Below are positions 54,511-63,406 of a stretch of 64,000 nucleotides of DNA, piece after piece (the first letter of the stretch is position 1; each line of letters begins with the position of its first letter). Under the pieces are notes generated by a model. That model ran no database searches and was not told the origin of the DNA. It saw nothing but the letters and a program-made list of their open reading frames with translations. A program made the translations under genes and the position numbers. The stretch is from Leucobacter muris (GTDB lineage Bacteria > Actinomycetota > Actinomycetes > Actinomycetales > Microbacteriaceae): assembly GCF_004028235.1 (NCBI RefSeq), contig NZ_CP035037.1:2914001-2978000 (forward strand), given 5' to 3'.

Positions 54511-54993
54511 CTACGCGCGCAGCTTGAAGCGGGCCACCAGCTCTTTGACGCGGTGCTCGGCCCGGGCCGCGGCGCGGCCGATGCGCTCGGCCGCCGCGGC
54601 GGTCTCCTCGGAGAGCACCTCGTCGCCGTCGAGGGGGTCGCCGAACGGGTCGTCGCCGTCGGGGCCCGGCACCCGGTCGCCGTCCTCGGAGAGGTACTCG
54701 ACCGTCACCTCGGTGTCGAAGCCGGCCGACAGGAACGGGATCACGAAGTCTTCGACCATCTCGAGCGGCTCGGGATCGAGGGCGTAGAAGCGGTGCTGCC
54801 CCTCCTCGCGCACGGTCACCAGCTCGGCCTCGCGCAGCACCTTCAGATGCTTCGACACCGTGGGCTGGCTGATCTCGAGCTGCCCGACGATCTCGGAGAC
54901 GCTCATCTCGGCGTCCTGCTGGTGACGTTCGAGCAGCACGCGGAGAATGTCGCGCCGGGTCGCGTCGGCGATGACTCCGAAAATATCTGGCAT
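54511..54993 (-). CDS. ArsR-family winged-helix regulator
   Basis: 160 aa. N-terminal HTH (IFGVIADATRRDILRVLLER, VSEIVGQLEISQPTVSKHLK, REEGQHRFYALD) and an unusual acidic C-terminal extension (GPDGDDPFGDPLDGDEVLSE) ending in a basic helix. No clear metal-binding cysteines are seen, so the signal is probably not a heavy metal. Divergent from trkH. Confidence 0.87.
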   Translation of the reverse strand: MPDIFGVIADATRRDILRVLLERHQQDAEMSVSEIVGQLEISQPTVSKHLKVLREAELVTVREEGQHRFYALDPEPLEMVEDFVIPFLSAGFDTEVTVEYLSEDGDRVPGPDGDDPFGDPLDGDEVLSEETAAAAERIGRAAARAEHRVKELVARFKLRA

Positions 54994-55129
54994 GGTGTCA
55001 AGGTTAGTCGGCCCGCGCGTTTCTCGCCCGCGGCGTACCGTGCCGGATCGCTCCGGCGTGTGTAGCATGACTGCTATCGAAGCGAACCGGGGCGCCCGGT
55101 CTCGCACTGCCGCAGGGGAAGAAGGAGTC

Positions 55130-56569
55130 GTGAGGGCACACGCCGTGAGCCGTCGGGCCTCCGCCCCGCTCTCGCAGAAGTCGTGGGTCAGCGCCATGAT
55201 CCACTCCTCGCCCGCACGCTTCGCGCTGCTCGTCTTCACGAGCCTGATCCTGCTCTGGACGGCGATGCTCTCGCTGCCCATCGCGAGCCGCACGGGTGAG
55301 ATGACGCCGCTCGCCGACGCGCTCTTCACCGCGGTCTCCGCGATCTGCGTGACCGGCCTCTCGACGGTCGACATGTCGGGTCACTGGTCGCTGTTCGGCG
55401 AGCTGCTGATCCTCGCCGGCCTGCAGATCGGGGGCATCGGCGTGCTCACCCTCGCGAGCATCCTCGGTCTCACCGTCACCCGCCGGCTGGGCCTCAGGCA
55501 GCGCCTGCTCGCGGCGGGCGACACGAACCCGATGCGCATGGGCCGCGACGTCTCGGAGAGCCAGGCGGTGGGCCTCGGCGAGATCGGCGGGCTGCTGGTG
55601 GCGGTGGCGGCGAGCCTCGTGGTGATCGAGGTCGCGCTCACGGCGCTCATCACGCCGCGGCTCATGGCCGCCGGCTACGACTTCTGGCACGCGCTCTGGA
55701 ACGGCTTCTACCTCGCGGCCTCGGCGTTCACCAACACCGGCTTCGTGCCGCTGCCCGGCGGCCTCGAGCCGTTCAACACCGACCTCTACCTGCTGAGCGT
55801 GCTCGCCATCGGCGTGTTCCTCGGCGCCATCGGCTTCCCCGTGATCTTCGCGCTCTACCGCTACATCACCGGCGGCGGCTGGCGCGCGCACAAGCGCCTC
55901 GGCCTGCACGCGAAGCTCACCCTCTCGACGACGCTCATCTTCGTCGTGGTGGGGTGGATCGCGATCGCCGGGCTCGAGTTCGCGAACCCTGCCACGCTCG
56001 GCGGCCAGGGCTTCTGGGAGACGCTGCTCAGCTCGGGCTACATGTCGGTCATGACCCGCTCGGGCGGGCTCGGGATCATCGACCCGGTCGACATGAACGG
56101 CTCGACGCTGCTGGTCATGGACATGCTGATGTTCGTGGGCGGCGGATCGGCGTCGACCGCGGGCGGCATCAAGGTCACCACGCTCGCCGTGCTCTTCCTC
56201 GCCGCCTACGCCGAGGCCCGCGGCTACCGCGACATCCAGGTGTTCGACCGCCGCATCCCGAACGAGGTGCTGCGCGTGTCGGTCTCGATCCTCATCTGGG
56301 GCGCGACGATCGTGCTCGTCGCGACGGTCGCGCTGCTGCAGCTGACGGGCCGTCCGCTCGACATCGTGCTGTTCGAGGTGATCTCGGCGTTCGGCACCTG
56401 CGGGCTCTCGACGGGCCTGTCGAGCGAGGTCTCCGACCCGGGAAAGTACATTCTCGCGGCCACCATGTGGGCGGGCCGGGTGGGCACGGTGACGCTGGCC
56501 GCCGCCGTCGCGGCCTCGAGCCGTTCCCGCCTCTTCAAGCTCCCCGAGGAGAGGCCGATCGTTGGTTGA
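55130..56569 (+). CDS. trkH: TrkH/KtrB-family potassium uptake channel subunit
   Basis: 479 aa membrane protein with four M-P-M repeats. Selectivity-filter-type loops are visible as AVSAICVTGLSTVD, SAFTNTGFVP, MTRSGGLG and SAFGTCGLSTGLS. GTG 55130 is chosen because of AAGAAGGAG upstream; ATG 55067 is in frame but overlaps a TAGCAT -10-like box. Paired with the TrkA gating subunit downstream. Confidence 0.92.
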   Translation: MRAHAVSRRASAPLSQKSWVSAMIHSSPARFALLVFTSLILLWTAMLSLPIASRTGEMTPLADALFTAVSAICVTGLSTVDMSGHWSLFGELLILAGLQIGGIGVLTLASILGLTVTRRLGLRQRLLAAGDTNPMRMGRDVSESQAVGLGEIGGLLVAVAASLVVIEVALTALITPRLMAAGYDFWHALWNGFYLAASAFTNTGFVPLPGGLEPFNTDLYLLSVLAIGVFLGAIGFPVIFALYRYITGGGWRAHKRLGLHAKLTLSTTLIFVVVGWIAIAGLEFANPATLGGQGFWETLLSSGYMSVMTRSGGLGIIDPVDMNGSTLLVMDMLMFVGGGSASTAGGIKVTTLAVLFLAAYAEARGYRDIQVFDRRIPNEVLRVSVSILIWGATIVLVATVALLQLTGRPLDIVLFEVISAFGTCGLSTGLSSEVSDPGKYILAATMWAGRVGTVTLAAAVAASSRSRLFKLPEERPIVG

Positions 56570-56633
56570 CATCCGTGTTGAGATCACCGCCGCACCGGTG
56601 ATAGCACCCCACGAAAGGGAGATCGTTGGTTGA
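56562..56633 (+). repeat. Tandem duplication of the trkA start region, leaving a 23-codon mini-ORF
   Basis: GATCGTTGGTTGACATYCG occurs at 56557-56575 and 56621-56639. The upstream copy overlaps the trkH stop and reads MVDIR..APVI like the trkA N-terminus, then stops after 23 codons, again overlapping the second TTG. Confidence 0.8.
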
Positions 56634-57291
56634 CATTCGCAGTGACGCCCCGGTGATCGTGATCGGCCTCGGCCGGTTCGGCGCCGCGACCGCAGGACAG
56701 CTCGACCGCCAGGACCGCGAGGTGCTGGTGGTCGACACCGACCCTCAGCTCGTGCAGAAGTGGGCGGATCGTGTGACCCACGCCGTGCAGGCCGACGCCC
56801 GCTCGATGGACGCGCTGCGCCAGATCGGCGCCGACGAGTTCCAGATCGCGGTCGTCGCGACGGGCGCCTCGATCGAGTCGAGCGTGCTCATCGCCGCGAA
56901 CCTCGTCGACCTCGGCATCCCCCAGATCTGGGCGAAGGCGATCTCGCTCTCGCACGGCAAGATCCTCGAGCGCATCGGGGTGAACCACGTCATCTACCCC
57001 GAGCGCGAGGCCGGCGAGCGGGTCGCGCACCTGCTGAGCGGCAGCATGCTCGACTTCATCCAGTTCGACAACAACTACGTCATCGCGAAGATGTACCCGC
57101 CGCGCTCGATCCGGGGCCGCTCGCTCTCGGAGAGCGGCGTGCGCACGCGCTACCGCGTGACGGTGGTCGGCGTGAAGACCCCGGGGCAGCCGTTCACGCA
57201 CGCTACGCAGGACACGGTGGTCTCGCCGCACGACCTCATCATCGTGAGCGGCACCGCGGCCGACGTGGAGCGCTTCGCCGCGATCGGCTGA
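56626..57291 (+). CDS. trkA: TrkA/KtrA-family potassium uptake regulatory subunit
   Basis: 221 aa RCK protein. Rossmann NAD/ATP motif VIVIGLGRFGAATAGQL with the acidic strand end VLVVDTD, then a C-terminal TrkA_C domain (YPPRSIRGRSLSESGVRTRY, VSPHDLIIVSGTAADVERFA). Starts at TTG 56626 with AAAGGGAGA upstream. Gates the TrkH channel. Confidence 0.93.
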   Translation: MVDIRSDAPVIVIGLGRFGAATAGQLDRQDREVLVVDTDPQLVQKWADRVTHAVQADARSMDALRQIGADEFQIAVVATGASIESSVLIAANLVDLGIPQIWAKAISLSHGKILERIGVNHVIYPEREAGERVAHLLSGSMLDFIQFDNNYVIAKMYPPRSIRGRSLSESGVRTRYRVTVVGVKTPGQPFTHATQDTVVSPHDLIIVSGTAADVERFAAIG

Positions 57292-57320
57292 GCTCGGGAT
57301 CGCGCGAGCGCGTCCCGGAC

Positions 57321-57385
57321 CCGTCGAGAGGCGGGAAACGCACGTGATCGGCGCCGGTCACATGCTTTTCTCGCCTCTCGGCGGG
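57321..57385. repeat. Interspersed palindromic repeat, copy D
   Basis: Begins CCGTCGAGAGGCGGGAAACG followed by CACGTGAT and ends TCGCCTCTCGGCGGG. It lies between the convergent trkA and P450-fusion genes and can act as a terminator for both. Confidence 0.85.
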
Positions 57386-57423
57386 TATCGCGCAGGGCCC
57401 GCGGGCGCGGATCGACCGCCTCG

Positions 57424-60400
57424 TCAGCCGGCGACGGCCGCGGCGACCTCGGCGAAGACCCCCGCCGCCCAGTCGCGCGCCGCCTCGGCGGCCGGGATCG
57501 AGCCGCCGGCGTCGTGCCGCCCGTACTCCCCCACTCGCGTCGCGCCGCACGCCTGCAGCGCCTCGTCGACGAGCTCGCTGCCCCGCGAGTAGGTGCGCTC
57601 GTAGCTGCGGTCGCCCATGCCGAAGACGGCGTAGCGCACGCCCGCGAGCTCCGGCCGGTCGTCCGTCAGCTCCCGCACGAAGGGCTGCGCCGCACTCGGC
57701 ACCTCGCCGTCGCCGTAGGTGGAGCAGATCACGAGGTGCATGCGCGACGGGTCGAGGTCGGCCGCGCGCACCTCGGCGAGATCGCGCACCACCAGGTCCG
57801 CTCCCTCGCCGAACGCGCGGGCGAGCTCGTCGGCCACGAGCTCGGCCCCGCCCGACTCGGTGCCGAAGAGGATCGTGGTGGGCGCCGCCGGCCCGATGCC
57901 CGATGCCGCACCCGTCTCGAGCGGTGGCAGTTCGAGGCCGGTGTCGGCCGCGGTCTCGAGCTGCGCTTCCCGGGTGGGCAGTTTCGCGCGTTCGCGACCG
58001 GGCGCGGCCGTGAGGCGCTCGCGCAGGTCGATGCGGCGCCAGCCGTCGAAGTCGGTCTCACCCGCGATCGGGGGCAGGCCGGCGGCCGACACGGTCACCG
58101 CTCCCGATTGGAGGTCGGCCGCGATGACGCGGGCGAGATCGCGGGCGTCGGCGCGCTGGTCCGGGATCGTGCCCTGCGGGCCGCGGCGCAGCCACCCGGC
58201 CGTGTAGAGGCCGGGCTCTACCCGCCCGTCGGGGTGCGCCCCCGGCTCGAGCGGGCTGCCGTCGTCGGCCGCGAAGCCGATCGCCGTGATGACGTCGTCG
58301 ACGGCGATCCTCGTCTCGCCCTCAGCTCCCCGGAACACCGCGGTCTCGACGCGCCCCTCGCCCTCGAGCCGCTCGGGCGCGAGCCCGAACCACCACTCGA
58401 TCGTGATGCGCGGCTCGGCTTCCCCCGCGGGTGCCCCGGGTCCCGCGGCACCCGCACCGCCAGCGCCGCCCGCACCCGCGCCCCGCGCGGTGAGCGCCCG
58501 CACGGCGTCGATGCGCGCGTCGCGGCCGTCGTCGGCGAGCTCGCCCGCCCCGTGCACGACGTGCCGCACGCCCGCGAGGCCCGCGAGCTCCCGCACCATG
58601 ACCGGGTCGAAGCGCGCGGTCGCCGGACCGCTGCGGCCCACCACGTGCACGGTGCGCACGCGCTCGGTGAAGCGCCGGTGCGCGGCGTCGTCGATGTCGG
58701 ATCCCTCGAGGCCTGCGGCGTCGCGCGCGATGAGCCGCACGATGTCCATGGCCACGTTGCCGTGGCCGACGACGGCGACGCGCTCCCCGAGCGGGTCGGG
58801 CACGGGCTCGTCGGGGTGGCAGTTGAGGAAGCGGGTCACCGCGCCCGCCCCGCGCACACGGACGAGGTCTGCGCCGGGAACGGGGAGCCGCGCGTCGCGG
58901 TGCATGCCGGTCGCGAGCACCACCGCGTCGTACGCTCCGCGCAGGTCTTCGAGCGAGACGTCGGCGCCGACGCGGCAGCTGCCGCGGAATCGCACGCCCT
59001 CCTCGGTGAAGAGCCGATCGAACTGCCGGGCCACGGCCTTCGTGCCCTGATGATCGGCGGCGACCCCGTAGCGCACGAGGCCGTAGGGCGTGGGCAGCTC
59101 GTCGAACACCTCGATCGGCGCGGTGGGGAAGCTGCGTCGCATCGCCTGGGCGGTGAAGCTGCCCGCGGGGCCGGATCCCACGATCGCGACGCGCGGCGCC
59201 GCCTCGCCCGCTGCGGCAGCAGCGGGGCGGGCCGAGCGGCGGCCGCTCCAGGCGACGGGCAGCTTCGTCATGCCCCGGAACACCCACCCGCCGATCTCGG
59301 CCGGATCGTCTTCCACGAGCGAGAGGCCGTCGAGCGATGAGAAGAGGAGCGGCAGCGCGACCTCCGCGACCTCGGCTCGGGCGGCCCAGGCGCCGAGGCA
59401 CACGTGCACGCCCTTGCCGAAGGCGAGGTGCGGCTTGGACTCGCGGCGGATGTCGAACGACGCGGGATCGTCCCAGACCCGCTCGTCGCGGTTGGCGGAG
59501 AGGATGCAGATGCCGAGGCGGGCGCCCGCGGGCAGCCGCACGCCGACGAGGTCGGTGTCGCGCGTCACCTGGCGCGAGTAGAGGCCGATGGGCGCCACCC
59601 ACCGGATCGTCTCGTCGAAGACGGCCTGCCACAGCGAGGGGTCGCTCTCGACGGCGGCGCGCTGCTCGGGGTGGGTGAGCAGCCCCCAGGCGGCGACGCC
59701 GAGGGCGTCGCGGGGCTCGTTGAGGCCGCCGCCGATCGTCATCTTCACGTTGGCCCGGATGCGGTCGAGCGGCATCTCGTAGTCGGGGATGCGCAGCAGC
59801 TGCGAGAGCAGCGACTCGTTCGGGTTGGCGGCGTGCCACGCGAGCATCTCGTCGAGCGCCGCGTCGACCTCGTCGAACGACTGCTTGCCGAGCGCCCACA
59901 CGTCGGGGTCGTCGGCGTAGTTGCCGGTGGCGTCGATCATCGTCTGCGACCAGCGCTGCAGATCCTGCTGGGTGGCGTTGTGCAGGCCGATGAGCTCGCG
60001 CAGGCTCTCGGCGGCGAAGGGGGCCGAGAAGTCCCAGATCAGGTCTGCGCCGGGGCCCTTCGCGATGAACTCCTCGAGGTAGCGCTCGGCGTTGCGCTGG
60101 AACTTCGACTTCCAGACCCGCTGCACGGCGCCCGGGCGCAGCGCCGGCTGCCAGGCCTTGCGCTCGATGTAGTGCTCGGGGTCGTCCCGGCGCAGCATCG
60201 AGTGGCCCATCGCGCGGATCTGCAGCGAACCCTGTTCGTCGGCCGAGAAGATCTGCTGGTCGAGCTCGGTCTCGTGCACGGCCTCGTAGGAGGTGATGAG
60301 GTAGCGGCCGACCTGCGGCACCCAGTGCACGCCGCCCTCGGCGCGCAGCCGCTCGTAGATGGGGAATGGATCGCGATAGAGATCGGGAATGGTCACCCAG

Positions 60401-60429
60401 TCGGCGACCGGAGCCTCGTTGCTCGTCAT
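57424..60429 (-). CDS. Self-sufficient cytochrome P450: P450 - adrenodoxin-reductase-like - flavodoxin fusion
   Basis: 1001 aa in one frame with three modules. (1) P450, ~1-395: ExxR at E273-R276, heme loop FGKGVHVCLG with ligand C344, I-helix IGGGLNEPRD (232-241) with Glu-Pro where Glu/Asp-Thr is usual. By memory the domain resembles GcoA (CYP255), including the C-terminal WVFRG. (2) Adrenodoxin-reductase-like FAD/NADPH module, ~411-785: VAIVGSGPAGS (414-424), VVGHGNVAMD (553-562), GWLRRGPQGTIPDQRADA (745-762), with an Ala/Gly-rich insert near 650-670. (3) Flavodoxin, ~850-1001: ILFGTESGGAE, CSTYGDGEVP, FGMGDRSYE. Electrons should pass NADPH-FAD-FMN-heme. Divergent from the HtaA-like and LysR genes. 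Confidence 0.93.
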   Translation of the reverse strand: MTSNEAPVADWVTIPDLYRDPFPIYERLRAEGGVHWVPQVGRYLITSYEAVHETELDQQIFSADEQGSLQIRAMGHSMLRRDDPEHYIERKAWQPALRPGAVQRVWKSKFQRNAERYLEEFIAKGPGADLIWDFSAPFAAESLRELIGLHNATQQDLQRWSQTMIDATGNYADDPDVWALGKQSFDEVDAALDEMLAWHAANPNESLLSQLLRIPDYEMPLDRIRANVKMTIGGGLNEPRDALGVAAWGLLTHPEQRAAVESDPSLWQAVFDETIRWVAPIGLYSRQVTRDTDLVGVRLPAGARLGICILSANRDERVWDDPASFDIRRESKPHLAFGKGVHVCLGAWAARAEVAEVALPLLFSSLDGLSLVEDDPAEIGGWVFRGMTKLPVAWSGRRSARPAAAAAGEAAPRVAIVGSGPAGSFTAQAMRRSFPTAPIEVFDELPTPYGLVRYGVAADHQGTKAVARQFDRLFTEEGVRFRGSCRVGADVSLEDLRGAYDAVVLATGMHRDARLPVPGADLVRVRGAGAVTRFLNCHPDEPVPDPLGERVAVVGHGNVAMDIVRLIARDAAGLEGSDIDDAAHRRFTERVRTVHVVGRSGPATARFDPVMVRELAGLAGVRHVVHGAGELADDGRDARIDAVRALTARGAGAGGAGGAGAAGPGAPAGEAEPRITIEWWFGLAPERLEGEGRVETAVFRGAEGETRIAVDDVITAIGFAADDGSPLEPGAHPDGRVEPGLYTAGWLRRGPQGTIPDQRADARDLARVIAADLQSGAVTVSAAGLPPIAGETDFDGWRRIDLRERLTAAPGRERAKLPTREAQLETAADTGLELPPLETGAASGIGPAAPTTILFGTESGGAELVADELARAFGEGADLVVRDLAEVRAADLDPSRMHLVICSTYGDGEVPSAAQPFVRELTDDRPELAGVRYAVFGMGDRSYERTYSRGSELVDEALQACGATRVGEYGRHDAGGSIPAAEAARDWAAGVFAEVAAAVAG

Positions 60430-60466
60430 GGCGCACCTCGTCGTTCTGAACTGCCGTACGCCTTCG

Positions 60467-60537
60467 AGTATGCTCGGCGCATAAACGAAACAAAAGCGGA
60501 ATTATCTGCATTGTTTATTCGATAACGTGCAACAATA
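60467..60537. promoter_or_regulatory. Divergent P450/HtaA control region with LysR-type inverted repeats
   Basis: AT-rich relative to its surroundings. Inverted repeats: ATAAAC (60481-60486)/GTTTAT (60513-60518) and TTATC (60502-60506)/GATAA (60521-60525). The minus-strand -10 CATACT is at 60467-60472 for the P450 gene. The plus-strand -10-like AACAAT (60532-60537) lies 7 nt before ATG 60544, i.e. a leaderless start for the HtaA-like gene. TTATCTGCAT (60502-60511) recurs as TTAACTGCAT before the MHS gene. Confidence 0.5.
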
Positions 60538-60543
60538 GGCGGC

Positions 60544-61044
60544 ATGATCCGCACCTCGTCCGAAGGCCCCGCGCTCGAGTGGGGTATCAAGCGCTCCCTC
60601 GTGCAGTACGTGATCGGCATGCCCGACGGCTCGGCGAGCGTGCTCCCTCCCGCCCGGGTGGCCCGCGAGGGGTTCCGCTTCCCGGCGGCGGACCCCGCTC
60701 GGACCACTGACCCCGATGCCGCCGGCGTCTCCGACCGAACGCTCCGCTTCACCGGAACGGTGACGCTCAGCGGGCACAGCGGCATGCTGAGGCTCGTGTT
60801 CGAGGACCCCTGGCTGGTGCCGGGTGCGCGCCCCGGCCAGGCGTGGGAGCTCACGATCGCAGACCCCTACGAACCGGGATCGCGCCTGGCTTTCGCCGCC
60901 ATCGAGCGCCTCGAACTCGACGCGGCCGGCGGCGGCGCAGCGAACGGCACCCGCCTCACCGCGGCGGGCGCCGACCTCTTCGCCTCGGGTCCCTACGCCG
61001 CCGGCACCGAGCTCGACGACCCGGTGGTGGTCGCGCGTGGCTGA
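60544..61044 (+). CDS. HtaA-domain (heme-binding-type) protein without signal peptide
   Basis: 166 aa. The sequence follows the HtaA domain: LEWGIKRSLVQYV at the start, FRFP, LRFTGTVTLSGHSGMLRLVF and DPW. HtaA domains of corynebacteria bind heme through a Tyr and a nearby His; the equivalents here would be Y22 and H78. Those proteins are secreted or cell-wall bound. This one has no signal peptide or membrane segment and is probably cytoplasmic. Next to a P450 it could hold or deliver heme, or bind the substrate. The function is inference; the domain call is by eye. It overlaps the LysR gene by 8 bp. Confidence 0.75.
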   Translation: MIRTSSEGPALEWGIKRSLVQYVIGMPDGSASVLPPARVAREGFRFPAADPARTTDPDAAGVSDRTLRFTGTVTLSGHSGMLRLVFEDPWLVPGARPGQAWELTIADPYEPGSRLAFAAIERLELDAAGGGAANGTRLTAAGADLFASGPYAAGTELDDPVVVARG

Positions 61045-61960
61045 ACCGCTCGACGCGCCCCTGCCCGGGTTCACCCTGCGCCAGCTGGCCTACTTCGTCG
61101 CGGCCGCCGACGAGGGCACCATCACGGGCGCCGCCGAGCTGCTGCGCGTCTCGCCCTCGGCGATGTCCGACGCCATCACCGAGCTCGAATCGGTCATGCG
61201 CGAGCGGCTGTGCGTGCGCCGCCGGGCCCACGGGCTCACCCTCACGCCCGCGGGGGCTCAGCTCGTGCGCCACGCCCGGCTCATGCTCGCCGAGGCCGAG
61301 GAGCTGCGCCGCTCCGTCGGGGGCGGCGGGCAGCTGTCCGGCCCCGTGGTGATCGGCTGCTATCCGACGCTCGCGCCGACCGTCCTGCCGCCGCTGCTGC
61401 AGGACTTCGCCGAGCTGCACCCGCACATCGACCTCTCGATCCGCGAGGCGACGCAGGATCGGCTGGCCGAGGATCTCGCGTCGGGCCGCATCGACGTGGC
61501 GTTCGTCTACGACATGCTGGTGCCCGGCGACACCGAGCGCGCCAGGCTCTACGAGCTGCAGGCGCACGCGCTGCTCGCCGCCGACCACCCGCTCGCGGGG
61601 CGAGCGAGCGTGCGGCTCGACGAGCTCGTGGGCGACGACCTGATCCTGCTCGATGCGCCGCCCTCGAGCGAGCACACCCTCTCCGTGTTCGCCGAGCGCG
61701 GTCTGCGCCCGCGCATCAGGCATCGCACGGCGAGCTACGAGGTGGTGCGCACGCTCGTCGCCCGCGGCCTCGGGTACGGCGTCCTGGTGACGCGGGTCGC
61801 CAACCCCGAGAGCTACGAGGGCCTGCCCCTCGTCGCGAAGACGATCGTTCCGCCGGTGCGCCCGGTCGCGATCGACATGATCTGGGCTCCGGATCGGCCG
61901 GTCCCCGCGCGAACCCGGGCCCTGATCGAGTTCGCGCGGGGCGTCGCCTGGCCCTCGTGA
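61037..61960 (+). CDS. LysR-family transcriptional regulator
   Basis: 307 aa. N-terminal winged HTH (FTLRQLAYFVAAADEGTITG, AAELLRVSPSAMSDAITELE, LTLTPAGAQLV) and a LysR substrate-binding domain (VVIGCYPTLAPTVLPPLLQD, DVAFVYDMLVPGD, VRTLVARGLGYGVLV). GTG 61037 overlaps the HtaA-like gene, so both are co-expressed. Likely activator of the divergent P450 gene and of the MHS transporter in response to the pathway substrate. Confidence 0.9.
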   Translation: MAEPLDAPLPGFTLRQLAYFVAAADEGTITGAAELLRVSPSAMSDAITELESVMRERLCVRRRAHGLTLTPAGAQLVRHARLMLAEAEELRRSVGGGGQLSGPVVIGCYPTLAPTVLPPLLQDFAELHPHIDLSIREATQDRLAEDLASGRIDVAFVYDMLVPGDTERARLYELQAHALLAADHPLAGRASVRLDELVGDDLILLDAPPSSEHTLSVFAERGLRPRIRHRTASYEVVRTLVARGLGYGVLVTRVANPESYEGLPLVAKTIVPPVRPVAIDMIWAPDRPVPARTRALIEFARGVAWPS

Positions 61961-61970
61961 GGGCCGCGGG

Positions 61971-63308
61971 TCAGACCGTGGCCGCCTCCCGCTGCGGCTC
62001 CTCGGAGCGCTCGATGAGCGGGGTGCCCCAGCGGTCCTTGATGACGAGCACGGCCACGAGCGAGATGGCGCCCATGACGGCGAGGTAGATCGACACGGAT
62101 CCGATCCACCCGGTGCTCTGCTGCAGCCAGGTCGCGATCGTGGGGGCGAACGCGCCGCCGAGGATCGCGCCGAGCGCGTAGGAGAGGGAGACTCCCGAGT
62201 AGCGCACCCGCGAGGGGAAGATCTCGGCGAAGTACGCGGCCTGCGGGCCGTAGGTGAGTCCGGTGGACACCATCCAGGCGGCGAGCGAGACGGCCACCAT
62301 CGCCACGATCTGCGTGTCGACGAGCAGGAAGAGCGGGAACGCCCACAGGATCTGCAGGGCGTAGCCGACGAGATACACCTTGCGGCGGCTCTGCCAGCGG
62401 TCCGACAGCCAGCCGCCGAGCAGCGTGGTGAGCGCCCACACCGCCGAGGCGAGCGTGACGCACCACAGCACCGCCGTGCGGTCCATGCCGTGCACGGTCG
62501 TGGCGTACGAGAGCACGTAGCCGCCCGTCGACATGTAGCCGGCGGCGTTGTTGCCCGCGAAGGTGAGGGCGACGAGGATCACGAGCCACCAGTGCTTCTT
62601 CAGCAGCTCCACGAGCGGCATCTTGGAGCGGGCCTTGCTCTCGCGCAGCTCGAGGAACACGGGGCTCTCCTCGACCGAGCGGCGGATGATGAAGCCCACC
62701 ACGAGCAGCACGACGCCGATGAGGAACGGGATGCGCCAGCCGAACTCGAGGAAGCCCTCGGGGCCGTAGGCCGCGGTGGTGATGGCGAGCACGCCCGAGG
62801 CGAGCAGCATGCCGAAGGGCACGCCGAGCTGCGGCGCCGAGCCGAACAGCCCGCGCTTGCCGTCGGGGGCGTGCTCCACGGCCATGAGCGCCGCGCCGCC
62901 CCACTCCCCGCCGGCCGAGAAGCCCTGCAGGATGCGCAGCAGCACGAGCAGCACCGGCGCGAGCACACCCACCTGCGCGTAGGTCGGCAGCACGCCGATG
63001 AGCGTGGTCGCGGCGCCCATGAGCACGAGGGTCATGACGAGCATGGCCCGGCGCCCGACGCGGTCGCCGAGGTGCCCGGCGACGATGGCTCCGAGGGGTC
63101 GGAACAGGAAGCTGATGCCGACCGTCGCGAACGAGACGAGCAGCGAGGCCTGCTGACCCAGCGGCTCGAAGAAGAGCTGGGCGAACACGAGCGCGGCCGT
63201 GTTCGCGTAGATGAAGAAGTCGTACCACTCGATGGTGGTGCCGACCATGGTGGCGATGGCGACGCGGCGGCTTTCGCGACGCGGGCGGCTCGGTGCCGAC
63301 GTGGACAT
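61971..63308 (-). CDS. MFS transporter, metabolite:H+ symporter (MHS) family
   Basis: 445 aa, 12 helices. MHS hallmark MVGTTIEWYDFFIYANTAAL, loop motif GHLGDRVGRRAML, then GFSAGGEWGGAALMAVEHAP and the cytoplasmic RRSVEESPVFLELRE. Relatives carry shikimate, alpha-ketoglutarate, aromatic acids or betaines. ATG 63308 has AAGGGAG upstream. Convergent with the LysR gene (10 nt apart) and sharing a promoter word with the P450 region, so it probably imports the P450 substrate or inducer. Confidence 0.9.
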   Translation of the reverse strand: MSTSAPSRPRRESRRVAIATMVGTTIEWYDFFIYANTAALVFAQLFFEPLGQQASLLVSFATVGISFLFRPLGAIVAGHLGDRVGRRAMLVMTLVLMGAATTLIGVLPTYAQVGVLAPVLLVLLRILQGFSAGGEWGGAALMAVEHAPDGKRGLFGSAPQLGVPFGMLLASGVLAITTAAYGPEGFLEFGWRIPFLIGVVLLVVGFIIRRSVEESPVFLELRESKARSKMPLVELLKKHWWLVILVALTFAGNNAAGYMSTGGYVLSYATTVHGMDRTAVLWCVTLASAVWALTTLLGGWLSDRWQSRRKVYLVGYALQILWAFPLFLLVDTQIVAMVAVSLAAWMVSTGLTYGPQAAYFAEIFPSRVRYSGVSLSYALGAILGGAFAPTIATWLQQSTGWIGSVSIYLAVMGAISLVAVLVIKDRWGTPLIERSEEPQREAATV

Positions 63309-63406
63309 GACAGACTCCCTTGTCCGTAGTGAGATGTGCGGCCCGCACCTCCTCGGCGCGGGCCACACACATCATCGGCCGTCGGCCATACACGGATCAA
63401 ACGGAT

